Origin: Thiopseudomonas acetoxidans
Lineage (GTDB): Bacteria; Pseudomonadota; Gammaproteobacteria; Pseudomonadales; Pseudomonadaceae
NCBI RefSeq assembly: GCF_030362935.1
Contig: NZ_JAUCDY010000002.1
Location: 62,001-126,000 of the forward strand
DNA: 64,000 nucleotides
Direction of reading: 5' to 3'
A program made the position numbers and the translations under genes. Below are positions 8,645-17,905 of the stretch, in pieces. The notes under the pieces were generated by a model. The model saw only the letters and a program-made list of their open reading frames with translations, was not told the DNA's origin and did not search any database. Numbering within the stretch: position 1 is the first letter of the stretch; each line of letters begins with the position of its first letter.

Positions 8645-9709
8645 TTACGCTTTAAGCTTCAACAATGTGTGGCCCATGCCTACGTCATCTAATCGTTCCT
8701 CTACGCTAAGCCCAGCAGCTTCTATAAACTGCAAAAAGTCATCACTGCGATAAAAACGGCTATTACCATTGGCTAAGCAGGTGAAGTACAGCGAGGTGGC
8801 ATTGAGGGAAAACGCGGCGGCTTCATATCTTTGCGCATCCCAGAATAACTCAAGAATATAAACACGATCGTCGGGCCCGAGCTTAGCCTTTACCTTTTTC
8901 AAAATGCTAATAATCTCTACCGGAGAAAAGCAGTCCAAGAATTGGCTCATCCACCAGATATCAGCCTGTTCTGGTAACTCTTGCTGCTCGTCCAGCATAT
9001 CGGCCGCAAAAGCATGAACACGCTCCTGGTAACCAGCCTGGCGTACATTTTCCATCGCCATCGCCAGTTGCTGTGGCAAATCGACAATGGTTACCTCCAC
9101 CTGAGGGTTATGCGCACAACACTGGATTGTCCATTTACCGGTATTGCCGCCAATATCTACGATTTTTTTCGGTGCTGCCGCAAAAACCAGTTTAAGCAGC
9201 TCAGGAAAAGCACGATCCGAATAAAAATGATCAAATTCAAACCAACTCCTTTTTGCTTGCTCAGGCAGTTTTGACAGCCCTTGATAAATGGTGTCCCAAT
9301 CACCCAACTCAACCAATCCAGTAGGCTTGCCCGTTTTAATGGCTTCAGTCAGATGCATCATTCCGGCGTAACAAACGTCCGCTGTAAAATCCATATTGGC
9401 GCGAGTCATGTCATCATGCAAAATGAAATAACCCAGATTGGCTAGGTAATAATTGGGTTTATCCCAGGTCACCATATTGGCGCTAATAGCCATGTCGAGC
9501 AAAACTTTTACGCCATACTCCGATACCTCTGTCTGTTGCGCAATGTGTTCAGCACACAGACCTTTTTTACCTGATTTTTCTAGCGCGGATAAAATGCCAA
9601 GATCTCGCAGAGAGCGGGCTGTTTGAAAAACTATAGGAGCAAAGGCTAGTTTTTGTGCCACTGATTTGGCTTGTAAGGCGTTGTAAGGATCAGTTTTTTG
9701 ATTTAACAC
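8645..9709 (-). CDS. SAM-dependent methyltransferase (O-methyltransferase type)
   Basis: This 354-residue protein has an N-terminal winged-helix dimerisation region (residues about 10-95, LCAEHIAQQTEVSEYGVKVLL) and a class I methyltransferase domain. Motif I is VDIGGNTGKW (about residue 188), followed by VTIVDLPQQL, the acidic loop that binds the SAM ribose. The C-terminal part (YILELFWDAQ, then FYRSDDFLQFIEAAG) is also characteristic of plant and bacterial small-molecule O-methyltransferases. The substrate is unknown. It stands alone, with the copy A repeat downstream and a J-domain gene divergent upstream. The ATG at 9709 has only a weak ribosome site (ATAACGTGTTAA region). Confidence 0.85.
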   Translation of the reverse strand: MLNQKTDPYNALQAKSVAQKLAFAPIVFQTARSLRDLGILSALEKSGKKGLCAEHIAQQTEVSEYGVKVLLDMAISANMVTWDKPNYYLANLGYFILHDDMTRANMDFTADVCYAGMMHLTEAIKTGKPTGLVELGDWDTIYQGLSKLPEQAKRSWFEFDHFYSDRAFPELLKLVFAAAPKKIVDIGGNTGKWTIQCCAHNPQVEVTIVDLPQQLAMAMENVRQAGYQERVHAFAADMLDEQQELPEQADIWWMSQFLDCFSPVEIISILKKVKAKLGPDDRVYILELFWDAQRYEAAAFSLNATSLYFTCLANGNSRFYRSDDFLQFIEAAGLSVEERLDDVGMGHTLLKLKA

Positions 9710-9901
9710 GTTATGAAATCCATAATTAGATGGCAGGGTTACTGCAAATCGCTCGCAAGCGTAGTTATAAATTAAATTCTTTTAGGTCATTCAAGAAGGT
9801 CAGCAATACTACTTCAACAGTTCATATTTTGCCTAATTTGAAATCAACTCTATGTCACTGCATTGGCAGACTATTAGACAAAACATACTAAAACTGCTTT
9901 C

Positions 9902-10513
9902 ATGTTCACACATCCACCAACCCCGTCTATGGTCGTGATTAAAACCGTTATTCAGATTTTAGAGCAACACCCTGCTGGCATTACCGAATACCAGCTTATT
10001 CAAGAGTTACGCAAACAGGAGCTGGAAGTATTTGTTAAAGCTGATCTACAAGAGCCCTTAAGCCTGTTTCAAACCCATTTTTTGCTTTTTCACCTGCTCT
10101 ATCAGCTCAGAGATCAGCTGCATGCACAGCAATTAGCTACCCTAGAAATACACACCCTTAGTATCCGTCTAACGCCTTGGCGAGAAGGCGCTGAAGGGCT
10201 GTGCGTACAAGATAAGTTGCGTGAATACTATTTAGATGTCAGTCAATTGGAAAGCACTGACCGAGAGGCGGTTGAGGAGCTATTGAGTTTCAGCCAACTG
10301 CGCTTAACCCAGCAAGATAGCGCGCAAGAGGCGCTCATTGCTTTAGGTTTTGCTGCAACACCGAGCACGCCCTGCGCACAGCAAATTCAAACTCGCTACC
10401 GTCAGCTAGTCAGCCAGCACCACCCCGACCGCGGTGGCTGCACCGTACAGGTACAAGCATTGAATAGCGCCTATGAGACGTTAAAAAAACAAGGGTATTT
10501 AAGGCAGAGTTAA
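9902..10513 (+). CDS. DnaJ-related protein with C-terminal J-domain
   Basis: This 203-residue protein has an N-terminal region (residues about 8-130) of the DNA-J-related type, which includes an ITEYQLIQELR segment, and a shortened J-domain at the end (about 143-198). The J-domain retains HPD in SQHHPDRGG, the tripeptide that stimulates DnaK ATPase. There is no Gly/Phe region or zinc finger, so it is a type III J-protein acting as a specialised DnaK co-chaperone with an unknown client. It is divergent from the methyltransferase, and its end overlaps the convergent PanE-like gene by 15 bases. The ATG at 9902 has no obvious ribosome site; the ATG at residue 10 is an alternative. Confidence 0.88.
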   Translation: MFTHPPTPSMVVIKTVIQILEQHPAGITEYQLIQELRKQELEVFVKADLQEPLSLFQTHFLLFHLLYQLRDQLHAQQLATLEIHTLSIRLTPWREGAEGLCVQDKLREYYLDVSQLESTDREAVEELLSFSQLRLTQQDSAQEALIALGFAATPSTPCAQQIQTRYRQLVSQHHPDRGGCTVQVQALNSAYETLKKQGYLRQS

Positions 10514-11443
10514 AAACTCTAATGACTGCAAGAGCATTTCAGTCTTTGGCATGCGCACACCCGCAACTTTGGCCGCTGCAATGGGGGCACGGTAGATAGC
10601 GTCTAATTCCAGTGGTCGCTGCAAGGCAAAGTCGTGATACATACTTGGATGATAATCCGGCATGCGCTCGGTACTTTTCAGCATGGCAGCCACAATAGTA
10701 TCGGGTAAATCCTGCCCGCAAGCAGTGGCTGCTTGCACCACTTCCTGCATGATCGCTTCAATTAACGCACGGCTGACGGCATGTTTCATTAGTGCGCCTG
10801 TGGTGGTATCCAGCAGTACCGACAGTCCATTGTAGGGCACATTCCACACCAGCTTTTGCCAGCGCGCTTTCTCCAAGCCTATCGCTTGCGAATCTAAGCC
10901 TGCCTGCACAAACAACTGCGCGCCCTGCTCAGCAATCGCACGCCCCTGCTCTAGCGTTGTATTCGGACCGCTGTGATAGCCCAAGTTAACCCCGCCGTAG
11001 GCCTGATGAATCACAACGCCGGGTTCGTCGCGGTGCACGCAAATAAAACAGAGTCCGCCCAGCAGGTGGATATCATCACGCAACAACGTTCGCAGCTCAT
11101 CCTCAACGGCTAAGCCATTTTGCATTAAAACAACCTTGCCACCGGATTGGGTCATACGGTTAATTAGCGGTGCTAAGTGAACATTACTGGTCGTTTTAGC
11201 TGCAACCAACACCCAATCACAAGTCGGCATTTCTTCGACATCGGACCAGACATGAATGTCATCAAGCTGCAACACTGCTTGCTCGGGCCCTTCAATACGC
11301 AAACCATTCGACTTGAGAGCTGCGTACTCACTGCGGGCTAAAAAATGCACTTCAAATCCCGCTTGCACCAGTTTGGCCCCATAAAATCCACCTATGGCGC
11401 CTGTACCTAAAATGCCGATACGTAGCTGCTTTGTGTCTGTCAT
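10499..11443 (-). CDS. Ketopantoate reductase family (2-dehydropantoate 2-reductase, PanE-like)
   Basis: This 314-residue protein begins with a Rossmann NADPH site, GTGAIG at residues 13-18, and has the ApbA/PanE N-terminal domain to about residue 160 (VLVAAAKTTSN and VVLMQNGLAVED). The C-terminal helical domain (KLVWNVPYNGLSVLL, MYHDFALQRPLELDAI) carries the conserved Lys and Asn of the active site. The family reduces ketopantoate to pantoate for coenzyme A synthesis. Pseudomonas genomes often have more than one homologue, so this copy may act on another ketoacid. It sits 21 bases downstream of the NlpC gene end on the minus strand, with which it is not obviously linked in function. Confidence 0.87.
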   Translation of the reverse strand: MTDTKQLRIGILGTGAIGGFYGAKLVQAGFEVHFLARSEYAALKSNGLRIEGPEQAVLQLDDIHVWSDVEEMPTCDWVLVAAKTTSNVHLAPLINRMTQSGGKVVLMQNGLAVEDELRTLLRDDIHLLGGLCFICVHRDEPGVVIHQAYGGVNLGYHSGPNTTLEQGRAIAEQGAQLFVQAGLDSQAIGLEKARWQKLVWNVPYNGLSVLLDTTTGALMKHAVSRALIEAIMQEVVQAATACGQDLPDTIVAAMLKSTERMPDYHPSMYHDFALQRPLELDAIYRAPIAAAKVAGVRMPKTEMLLQSLEFLTLP

Positions 11444-11464
11444 TGAAGTGTGTGACCTATTTGC

Positions 11465-12013
11465 TTAAGGATTACTAACTAATTGCTGCTCAGGTAAAAA
11501 GCGCTTGGCCTGCAAATAGGCTTTTTTCCAGTATTGCGAATCAAGGCTGTCCAGTCGCACTGTTCCACCGCTGGAGGGTGCATGCACGAAGCGACCTTCA
11601 CCGACATAGATTCCTGCATGGCTAACACGTCGTCCGCCACTGGTAGCAAAGAATACGATATCACCACTACGCAGTTGATTGCGCGGCACTACGGGTGCTT
11701 TGGTTTGCATCATGGCGCCTGTGGTGCGCGGTAGCTGCAAGCCAACGGTGTCAGAGTAAACGAATTTAATTAAACCACTGCAGTCAAAGCCCGACTCTGG
11801 AGTGTTACCCCCATATTTATAGGGTGTCCCCACTAAGCCAAACGCACGGAACAGCACATCATCCGCCAACTCTTTATTAGCCGGCTGCTGTATCGCCACA
11901 CGCGCCACAGAATTTTTTTCTGCGTACGGACCTTGCGTAACCGTGCGTTGTGGGGCACAGGCAACGCTCAGTAGTAGCGCAGATAAAAGTATTAAACGAC
12001 TAAAATAGTGCAT
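11465..12013 (-). CDS. NlpC/P60 peptidoglycan hydrolase lipoprotein
   Basis: This 182-residue lipoprotein cleaves peptide stems in peptidoglycan. The signal peptide ends with LSVAC, acylated Cys at residue 19. The NlpC/P60 papain-like domain covers about residues 52-175. The catalytic Cys is C78 in FDCSG, the His is H132 in SHAGIY, and the third residue is H144 in RFVHAPSSG. It resembles the Spr/MepS lipoproteins of Pseudomonas. It is flanked by panE-like and zapE genes on the same strand, with 48 bases separating it from zapE. All catalytic residues are present. Confidence 0.93.
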   Translation of the reverse strand: MHYFSRLILLSALLLSVACAPQRTVTQGPYAEKNSVARVAIQQPANKELADDVLFRAFGLVGTPYKYGGNTPESGFDCSGLIKFVYSDTVGLQLPRTTGAMMQTKAPVVPRNQLRSGDIVFFATSGGRRVSHAGIYVGEGRFVHAPSSGGTVRLDSLDSQYWKKAYLQAKRFLPEQQLVSNP

Positions 12014-12061
12014 TATTTTCTCGATTTATTGGCTAGTCGGCTAATTAAGTAGGCAAATTTA

Positions 12062-13189
12062 CTACCTATCACTAAAGGTACGCAACTGCATTTCTCTCAA
12101 TCTGCTATAAGCTCGACGAAACGCGAATGATAAATAACCTTCCATGTATAAATTTTCCATGGGCACTTGCGCCTCAATATAGAGCACCACCTTACGGTCA
12201 TAGCACTCATCAATCAAGGCTATAAAACGCCGCACTGCATCATCCAGACGTGTCAAACGCGGCAATTTCCGTTCTCCAGCCTGAACTTGCTGCACCGCAT
12301 CCTCAGTACCACGTGCTATTGCGGGTACGTTTTTATTACTAGTTAAACGCGGCACGTTAGCTAATAAAACACTATCAAAACGATCGCACAGCTCAATAAA
12401 ATCAAGCGCCGAAAACGGCTGCATGCACAGCTCGGCAAAATCACAGTAAAGAATCCGTTCACTACAGCCTAAGACCTGCATCGCTCGTCCTGCCAAGTTC
12501 AACTCACTCGCCTTGGCTGCTTCACCCTGATTTAACTGCTTAAATAACTGCGGCAAAACACTGGCTTGCTCAGCTTGGCGCACCCAATACCGCTCTACAG
12601 TGTCACCTTCGTGCAACCGATGATCCTGCCCCCCATCGACTGCTACCACCTGCATGTTTTTCTCTATGGCGGCAATAGCAGGCAAAAACCGCTCTCGATT
12701 AAAACCATCTATGTAGAGTTCATGAGGCGGCTGGTTAGAGGTCATGATGATGGCTAACCCATGCTCAAACAACACCTGAAAGACAGAACCCAGCAGTATG
12801 GCATCGGCTATATCGTTAACAAAAACCTCATCAAAGCACAGCACCTTAATTTCTGCGGCTAACTCACGCGCAACCCTCTGCAAAGGATTGGCTGTGCCGC
12901 TTAGCTGATTTAACCGCTGATGCAGCCACTGCATAAAATGATGAAAATGTTGGCGCTTAGCCGGTACAGCCAGCTGGGCAAAAAAGTTATCCATCAACCA
13001 CGTTTTACCCCGGCCTACCGGCCCCCACAAATAAACACTGCCTTGCGCATAATGTGCTTGCATGATGGCTTGATGGCTTTGCGTCAATACCTGGATAGCC
13101 TGTTCTTGCGCACGATCGGCAACAAACCCTCCTTTCAGCGCACGCGCATACCAATCCTGTGGTGACTCTGATTGTTTATTTTTAAACAC
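12062..13189 (-). CDS. zapE: Cell-division ATPase ZapE (AFG1-like)
   Basis: This roughly 375-residue ATPase associates with the Z-ring in Escherichia coli and belongs to the AFG1/LACE1 family. The Walker A loop GPVGRGKT is near residues 56-63, and Walker B is VLCFDEVFVNDIADA. The sensor segment is IIMTSNQPPHELY, and the C-terminal domain ends with EGYLSFAFRRAYSRLREMQ. The longest open frame begins with a TTG at 13219; I prefer the GTG at 13189 because AAGG lies about eight bases upstream. It is divergent from trpB, and a TATAAT (13224-13229, minus strand) lies in the shared region and could serve as its -10 box. Confidence 0.9.
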   Translation of the reverse strand: MFKNKQSESPQDWYARALKGGFVADRAQEQAIQVLTQSHQAIMQAHYAQGSVYLWGPVGRGKTWLMDNFFAQLAVPAKRQHFHHFMQWLHQRLNQLSGTANPLQRVARELAAEIKVLCFDEVFVNDIADAILLGSVFQVLFEHGLAIIMTSNQPPHELYIDGFNRERFLPAIAAIEKNMQVVAVDGGQDHRLHEGDTVERYWVRQAEQASVLPQLFKQLNQGEAAKASELNLAGRAMQVLGCSERILYCDFAELCMQPFSALDFIELCDRFDSVLLANVPRLTSNKNVPAIARGTEDAVQQVQAGERKLPRLTRLDDAVRRFIALIDECYDRKVVLYIEAQVPMENLYMEGYLSFAFRRAYSRLREMQLRTFSDR

Positions 13190-13282
13190 TTCTTTTGCCT
13201 TATAACAAAAGCACTGCAAATTAATTATAGTTAAAATACACTAACCCGTTTGGCACAACATACCTATTGAGACGAATAAACG

Positions 13283-14485
13283 ATGACCAACCTTTCTTTC
13301 GCCCCCATGCCTGACGAACAAGGCTATTTCGGCGCTTACGGCGGCCAATACGTACCCACTGAGCTGCAAAAAGTGATGAACGACATTAACGCAGCCTACG
13401 AAGAAATTCGTCAGTGCACAGAGTTCCAGCAAGAGCTCGCCAGCCTATTTGCTGATTATGTTGGTCGCCCTAGCCCTATTTTTCACGCTAAACGTTTATC
13501 TGACCAGCTCGGTGGCGCGCAGATTCTGCTAAAGCGTGAAGATCTCAACCACACCGGCGCGCACAAAATTAACCACTGCTTAGGCGAAGCGCTACTAGCC
13601 AAGTTTATGGGCAAGAAAAAAGTCATCGCTGAAACCGGTGCAGGTCAGCATGGTGTCGCCTTGGCTACCGCCTGTGCTTTGGTGGGTATTCCTTGTGAGA
13701 TTCATATGGGCCAAGCCGACATCGAAAAAGAACACCCTAACGTGGTGAAGATGAAGATTTTAGGCTGCAACTTAATCTCTGTAACCCGCGGCACCGCTAC
13801 ACTTAAAGACGCTGTTGACAGTGCTTTTGAAGAATACCTAAAAGACCCAGAAAGCTTTATTTATGCGATTGGATCGGTAGTAGGACCACACCCTTTTCCA
13901 AAAATGGTACGCGACTTCCAATCCATTATCGGCACTGAAGCTCGCGAACAATGCTTGACGCGCTACAAGCGTCTACCCGATGTAGTTACCGCCTGTGTTG
14001 GTGGCGGTTCGAATGCGATTGGTATATTTACCGCCTTCCTTGATGACACCCAGGTAAAACTGGTTGGTGTTGAGCCTGCTGGTGAGGGCTTAGACACTCA
14101 GCGTCACGCAGCCACACTGACCAAGGGCAAGCCGGGGCATTTGCACGGCATGGCGTGCTATGTGTTGGAAGACGAAGATGGCAATCCTGCCCCAGTACAT
14201 TCGATTGCTTCCGGTTTGGATTACCCAGGTATTGGACCACAACACAGCTATCTTAACGATCTTGGCCGTGTGGATTACGACAGCGTGACCGATCAAGAAA
14301 CTCTGGACGCTTTTATGCGCTTATCGCGTGTAGAGGGAATTATTCCAGCATTGGAAAGCGCACACGCCGTGGCATGGGCTATCCGCACCGCACCAACCAT
14401 GCAACCCAACCAGCAAATTCTGGTTAATCTATCGGGTCGCGGCGATAAAGACGCGGACTTTGTAGCGAACTTGCTTAACCTATAA
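13283..14485 (+). CDS. trpB: Tryptophan synthase beta chain (stand-alone TrpB)
   Basis: This 400-residue enzyme condenses indole and serine to tryptophan with PLP. The PLP lysine is K95 in HTGAHKINH. The phosphate-binding loop is GGGSNAIG, and the catalytic region ETGAGQHGVA is intact. The C-terminal LSGRGDKD closes the fold. It lacks a neighbouring trpA: the next gene is mrp on the other strand, and the gene before is divergent zapE. The sequence is also unlike the Pseudomonas TrpB that I remember (there KREELNHTGAHKVNNC, here KREDLNHTGAHKINHC), so it may be a second or foreign-type beta chain. The ATG follows GAGACGAATAAACG. It ends in a terminator at 14508-14543. Confidence 0.95.
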   Translation: MTNLSFAPMPDEQGYFGAYGGQYVPTELQKVMNDINAAYEEIRQCTEFQQELASLFADYVGRPSPIFHAKRLSDQLGGAQILLKREDLNHTGAHKINHCLGEALLAKFMGKKKVIAETGAGQHGVALATACALVGIPCEIHMGQADIEKEHPNVVKMKILGCNLISVTRGTATLKDAVDSAFEEYLKDPESFIYAIGSVVGPHPFPKMVRDFQSIIGTEAREQCLTRYKRLPDVVTACVGGGSNAIGIFTAFLDDTQVKLVGVEPAGEGLDTQRHAATLTKGKPGHLHGMACYVLEDEDGNPAPVHSIASGLDYPGIGPQHSYLNDLGRVDYDSVTDQETLDAFMRLSRVEGIIPALESAHAVAWAIRTAPTMQPNQQILVNLSGRGDKDADFVANLLNL

Positions 14486-14507
14486 GCAACAATCCAGCTA
14501 AATCAAG

Positions 14508-14543
14508 CGGGCTCCACCTAAACGCGTGCGAGCCCGTTTTTTT
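14508..14543 (+). terminator. Rho-independent terminator after trpB
   Basis: CGGGCTC (14508-14514) pairs with GAGCCCG (14530-14536), followed by seven T. It closes the monocistronic trpB transcript before the convergent mrp gene. Confidence 0.92.
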
Positions 14544-14591
14544 ATTCAAGACAAACTAAATGCTATTCGACGGCAATCCAGCGTAACAACG

Positions 14592-15677
14592 CTAATCGAT
14601 CTCAATCTCAGGCACTGCACCTGCATAAGCTGCCACACTTAAGCGAGCACCTACTGTGCGCGCTAACTGCTGGTAAATCATCGCAATTTGGCTTTCAGGA
14701 TCAGCCTCTGTGGTCGGTTTACCGCCATCACACTGCATCCGAATCGCCATCGATAAGGGCATCGAAGCCAGCAGGTCAACCTCATAGGCTTCGGCTAAAC
14801 GCTCACCGCCACCCTCACCGAACACATGTTCAATATGACCGCAGTTTGAGCACACATGCACCGCCATATTTTCCACCACGCCCAGCACTGGAATATTCAC
14901 CTTGCGGAACATTTCAATGCCTTTCTTGGCATCTAACAAAGCAATATCCTGCGGTGTAGTCACAATCAATGCGCCAGCCACCGATACTTTTTGTGACAGC
15001 GTCAATTGGATATCACCGGTACCCGGCGGCATATCCACCACCAGATAATCCAGATCTCCCCAAAGGGTTTGTGTTAATAGCTGTTGTAATGCCCCAGCTG
15101 CCATCGGTCCACGCCATGCCATAGCCGTATTGTCATCGGTTAAAAACGCCATGGACATAACCTTCACACCCATAGCCTCGATCGGCACAAACAGTTTCTC
15201 ATTTTGCACGGCTGGACGTGTTCCTGCTGGGATACCAAACATTATTCCTTGGCTTGGGCCATAGATATCCGCATCCAGCACACCCACCTTAGCGCCTTCA
15301 CGAGCCAAAGCTAGCGCGAGATTGGCTGCGGTAGTGGACTTACCCACCCCGCCTTTACCCGAAGCCACTGCAATTACATTCTTCACCTGTGCTAGGGTGT
15401 CTGGTGCCCCTACGTTTGGCTGTGCTGGTACCTGCCAAGACACATTCACTTGCGCCTGGCTAACGCCCGCAACTTGCTCCACCGCACTTTGCAGTATCTG
15501 CGCCCAACCTTGCTTAAACTGGTCGGCGGCATAACCCAACACCACATCCACGACCACCGAGCTGCCGTTAATGCGAATATCTTTCACGCATTCAGCACTC
15601 ACTGGGTCTTGATTCAAATGTGGATCGGTAAGTTCACGCAAAGCTGACTCTATCTGCTCTCGGTTTAGCTGGCTCAT
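14592..15677 (-). CDS. apbC: Iron-sulfur cluster carrier Mrp/ApbC
   Basis: This 361-residue P-loop ATPase carries and transfers Fe-S clusters in the cytoplasm. Residues about 1-90 are a MIP18/DUF59 domain. The deviant Walker A GKGGVGKST is at 107-115. The cluster-bridging CxxC is C276/C279 in HVCSNCG, and a VVDMPPGTGD Walker B segment lies near 213-222. Length fits the Pseudomonas and enteric family. It is divergent from metG, an arrangement also found in Pseudomonas (mrp-metG). The ATG at 15677 follows TGGGAGCCTAAA, a good ribosome site. Confidence 0.96.
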   Translation of the reverse strand: MSQLNREQIESALRELTDPHLNQDPVSAECVKDIRINGSSVVVDVVLGYAADQFKQGWAQILQSAVEQVAGVSQAQVNVSWQVPAQPNVGAPDTLAQVKNVIAVASGKGGVGKSTTAANLALALAREGAKVGVLDADIYGPSQGIMFGIPAGTRPAVQNEKLFVPIEAMGVKVMSMAFLTDDNTAMAWRGPMAAGALQQLLTQTLWGDLDYLVVDMPPGTGDIQLTLSQKVSVAGALIVTTPQDIALLDAKKGIEMFRKVNIPVLGVVENMAVHVCSNCGHIEHVFGEGGGERLAEAYEVDLLASMPLSMAIRMQCDGGKPTTEADPESQIAMIYQQLARTVGARLSVAAYAGAVPEIEID

Positions 15678-15838
15678 TTTAGGCTCCCAGAATCGTTAAA
15701 AAAGCTGTGTTGGAGTGTAGTGCATTCTCTTTCGTTTTGCTTGTGCGATTAATACAACAGATACCACAGAGGATGAAAAAAACCGTAAAATTCTATATAC
15801 TTAGCAACCTTTTTCACTTTAACAAAGTAATTAACACC

Positions 15839-17878
15839 ATGAATCCGATCCGCAAAATTTTAGTGACCAGCGCCTTACCCTATGCCAACGGCTCCATTCA
15901 TTTGGGCCACATGCTTGAATACATCCAGACTGACATATGGGTACGCTTCCAAAAAATGCGCGGTCATCAATGCATTTATGTCTGCGCCGATGATGCACAC
16001 GGCTCCGCCATCATGCTGCGCGCCGAGCACGAAGTCATTACTCCTGAACAGCTGATTGAAGCCGTTCATAAAGAACACAGCTCTGATTTTGCTGATTTCC
16101 ACGTGAACTTCGACAACTACTACACCACTCACAGTGAAGAAAACCGCTACTTTAGCGAGCTGATTTACAGTCGTTTAAAAGAGGCCGGTCATATTGCCAA
16201 CCGCTCAGTGACTCAGTATTTCGACCCAGAAAAAGGCATGTTTCTGGCTGACCGCTTTATTAAAGGCACCTGCCCCAAGTGCAAAGCAGAAGACCAATAC
16301 GGTGACAACTGCGAAAAATGCGGTGCAACCTATCACCCAACTGAACTTAAAAACCCACGTTCAGCTATTTCTGGTGCAACACCCGAACTAAGAGACTCCG
16401 AGCATTTTTTCTTTAAGCTGCCCAATTTTACCGCCATGCTCAAAGAATGGACGCGCAGTGGAGCCTTACAAACCTCAGTGGCTAACAAACTAGCCGAATG
16501 GTTGGACGCGGGCCTGCAAGAGTGGGACATCTCCCGCGACGCACCCTACTTTGGTTTTGAAATCCCGGGCGCGCCAAACAAATATTTTTATGTCTGGCTG
16601 GATGCACCCATTGGCTATATGGCCAGCTTTAAAAACCTTTGCGATCGCACACCCGAACTGGAATTTGATGCGTTTTGGTCTGTGGATTCGACCGCCGAGC
16701 TGTACCATTTTATTGGTAAAGACATTATTAACTTCCACGCGTTATTTTGGCCCGCCATGCTCGAAGGCGCAGGTTTTCGCAAGCCAACCGCAGTAAACGT
16801 ACACGGATACCTTACTGTCAACGGCGCGAAAATGTCTAAATCGCGCGGCACCTTTATCAAAGCACGCACCTATTTAGACCATTTAAACCCTGAATACCTG
16901 CGCTACTACTACGCCTCTAAGCTGGGCCGTGGCGTGGAAGACTTGGATCTCAACCTTGATGATTTTATTCAGAAAGTGAACTCCGACCTCGTCGGCAAAG
17001 TGGTAAACATCGCCAGCCGCTGCGCCGGCTTTGTACACAAGGGCAATCAAGGCGTTTTAGTTAGTGAGCTTGCTGAACCGGCATTATGGAGCAGCTTTGC
17101 AGAGGCAGCACCCTCCATTGCCGATGCCTATGAAAAACGTGACTTTGCCCGCGCCATGCGCGAAACCATGGCACTGGCTGATGCCGCCAATGCTTGGATT
17201 GCCGACAAAGCTCCTTGGGCCATGAACAAGATTGAAGGCAAGCAGGAAGAAGTGCAGGCTATTTGCTCACTAGGCATCAACCTATTCAAACAGCTGGTCA
17301 TTCTGCTCAAGCCGGTATTGCCACAGCTCGCTCAGCAAGCAGAGCAATTCCTTAACGTAAACAGCTTGGACTGGACGCATCTAGATGTGCGCCTCACCCA
17401 GCATCAACTTAACCCCTTTACCCCCTTGATGACCCGCATCGATGCCAAAAACATTGAAGCCATGGTCGAAGCCGCGAAAGAGGATTTACAAGAAATGGAT
17501 AACCAACCCGCCGCCGAGCCCAACGAGCTAGATAAAAACCCTATCGCTGCTGAAATTAACTTTGATGCGTTTGCCGCGGTTGATATGCGTATCGCACGCA
17601 TTGAAAAAGCCGAATTCGTTGAAGGTGCAGATAAACTACTGCAATTGACCTTGGACTTGGGCGGTGAAAAACGTAATGTGTTTGCCGGCATCAAAAGCGC
17701 CTACCCCAACCCAGCCGAACTGGAAGGTCGCCTAACCGCTTGCGTAGCGAACCTTGCACCACGCAAAATGAAGTTTGGTATCTCCGAAGGCATGGTGATG
17801 GCCGCAGGTCCAGGCGGCAAGGACATTTTCCTGCTCAGCCCTGATAGCGGTGCTATACCCGGTCAGCGTATTAGTTAA
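15839..17878 (+). CDS. metG: Methionyl-tRNA synthetase
   Basis: This 679-residue class I enzyme charges tRNA-Met. The HIGH signature is IHLGH (residues 20-24), the zinc ribbon has CPKC and CEKC near residues 145-161, and KMSKS is at 331-335. The anticodon-binding helical domain follows. The C-terminal tRNA-binding domain (about 575-679, FAAVDMRIARIEKAE to LLSPDSGAIPGQRIS) gives dimerisation and is present in full. I chose the ATG at 15839, where the conserved MNPIRKILVTSALPYANG begins. Open frame extends 44 codons further upstream but includes the mrp promoter region. The gene is divergent from mrp and 27 bases ahead of the hydrolase gene. Confidence 0.97.
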   Translation: MNPIRKILVTSALPYANGSIHLGHMLEYIQTDIWVRFQKMRGHQCIYVCADDAHGSAIMLRAEHEVITPEQLIEAVHKEHSSDFADFHVNFDNYYTTHSEENRYFSELIYSRLKEAGHIANRSVTQYFDPEKGMFLADRFIKGTCPKCKAEDQYGDNCEKCGATYHPTELKNPRSAISGATPELRDSEHFFFKLPNFTAMLKEWTRSGALQTSVANKLAEWLDAGLQEWDISRDAPYFGFEIPGAPNKYFYVWLDAPIGYMASFKNLCDRTPELEFDAFWSVDSTAELYHFIGKDIINFHALFWPAMLEGAGFRKPTAVNVHGYLTVNGAKMSKSRGTFIKARTYLDHLNPEYLRYYYASKLGRGVEDLDLNLDDFIQKVNSDLVGKVVNIASRCAGFVHKGNQGVLVSELAEPALWSSFAEAAPSIADAYEKRDFARAMRETMALADAANAWIADKAPWAMNKIEGKQEEVQAICSLGINLFKQLVILLKPVLPQLAQQAEQFLNVNSLDWTHLDVRLTQHQLNPFTPLMTRIDAKNIEAMVEAAKEDLQEMDNQPAAEPNELDKNPIAAEINFDAFAAVDMRIARIEKAEFVEGADKLLQLTLDLGGEKRNVFAGIKSAYPNPAELEGRLTACVANLAPRKMKFGISEGMVMAAGPGGKDIFLLSPDSGAIPGQRIS

Positions 17879-17905
17879 TTACCTCCAAGTCGCACAGGGT
17901 TACTT

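Noticed and set aside
15707..15838. N-terminal extension of 44 residues on methionyl-tRNA synthetase
   Set aside because: The conserved enzyme start is at 15839, and the extra frame covers the promoter region shared with mrp.
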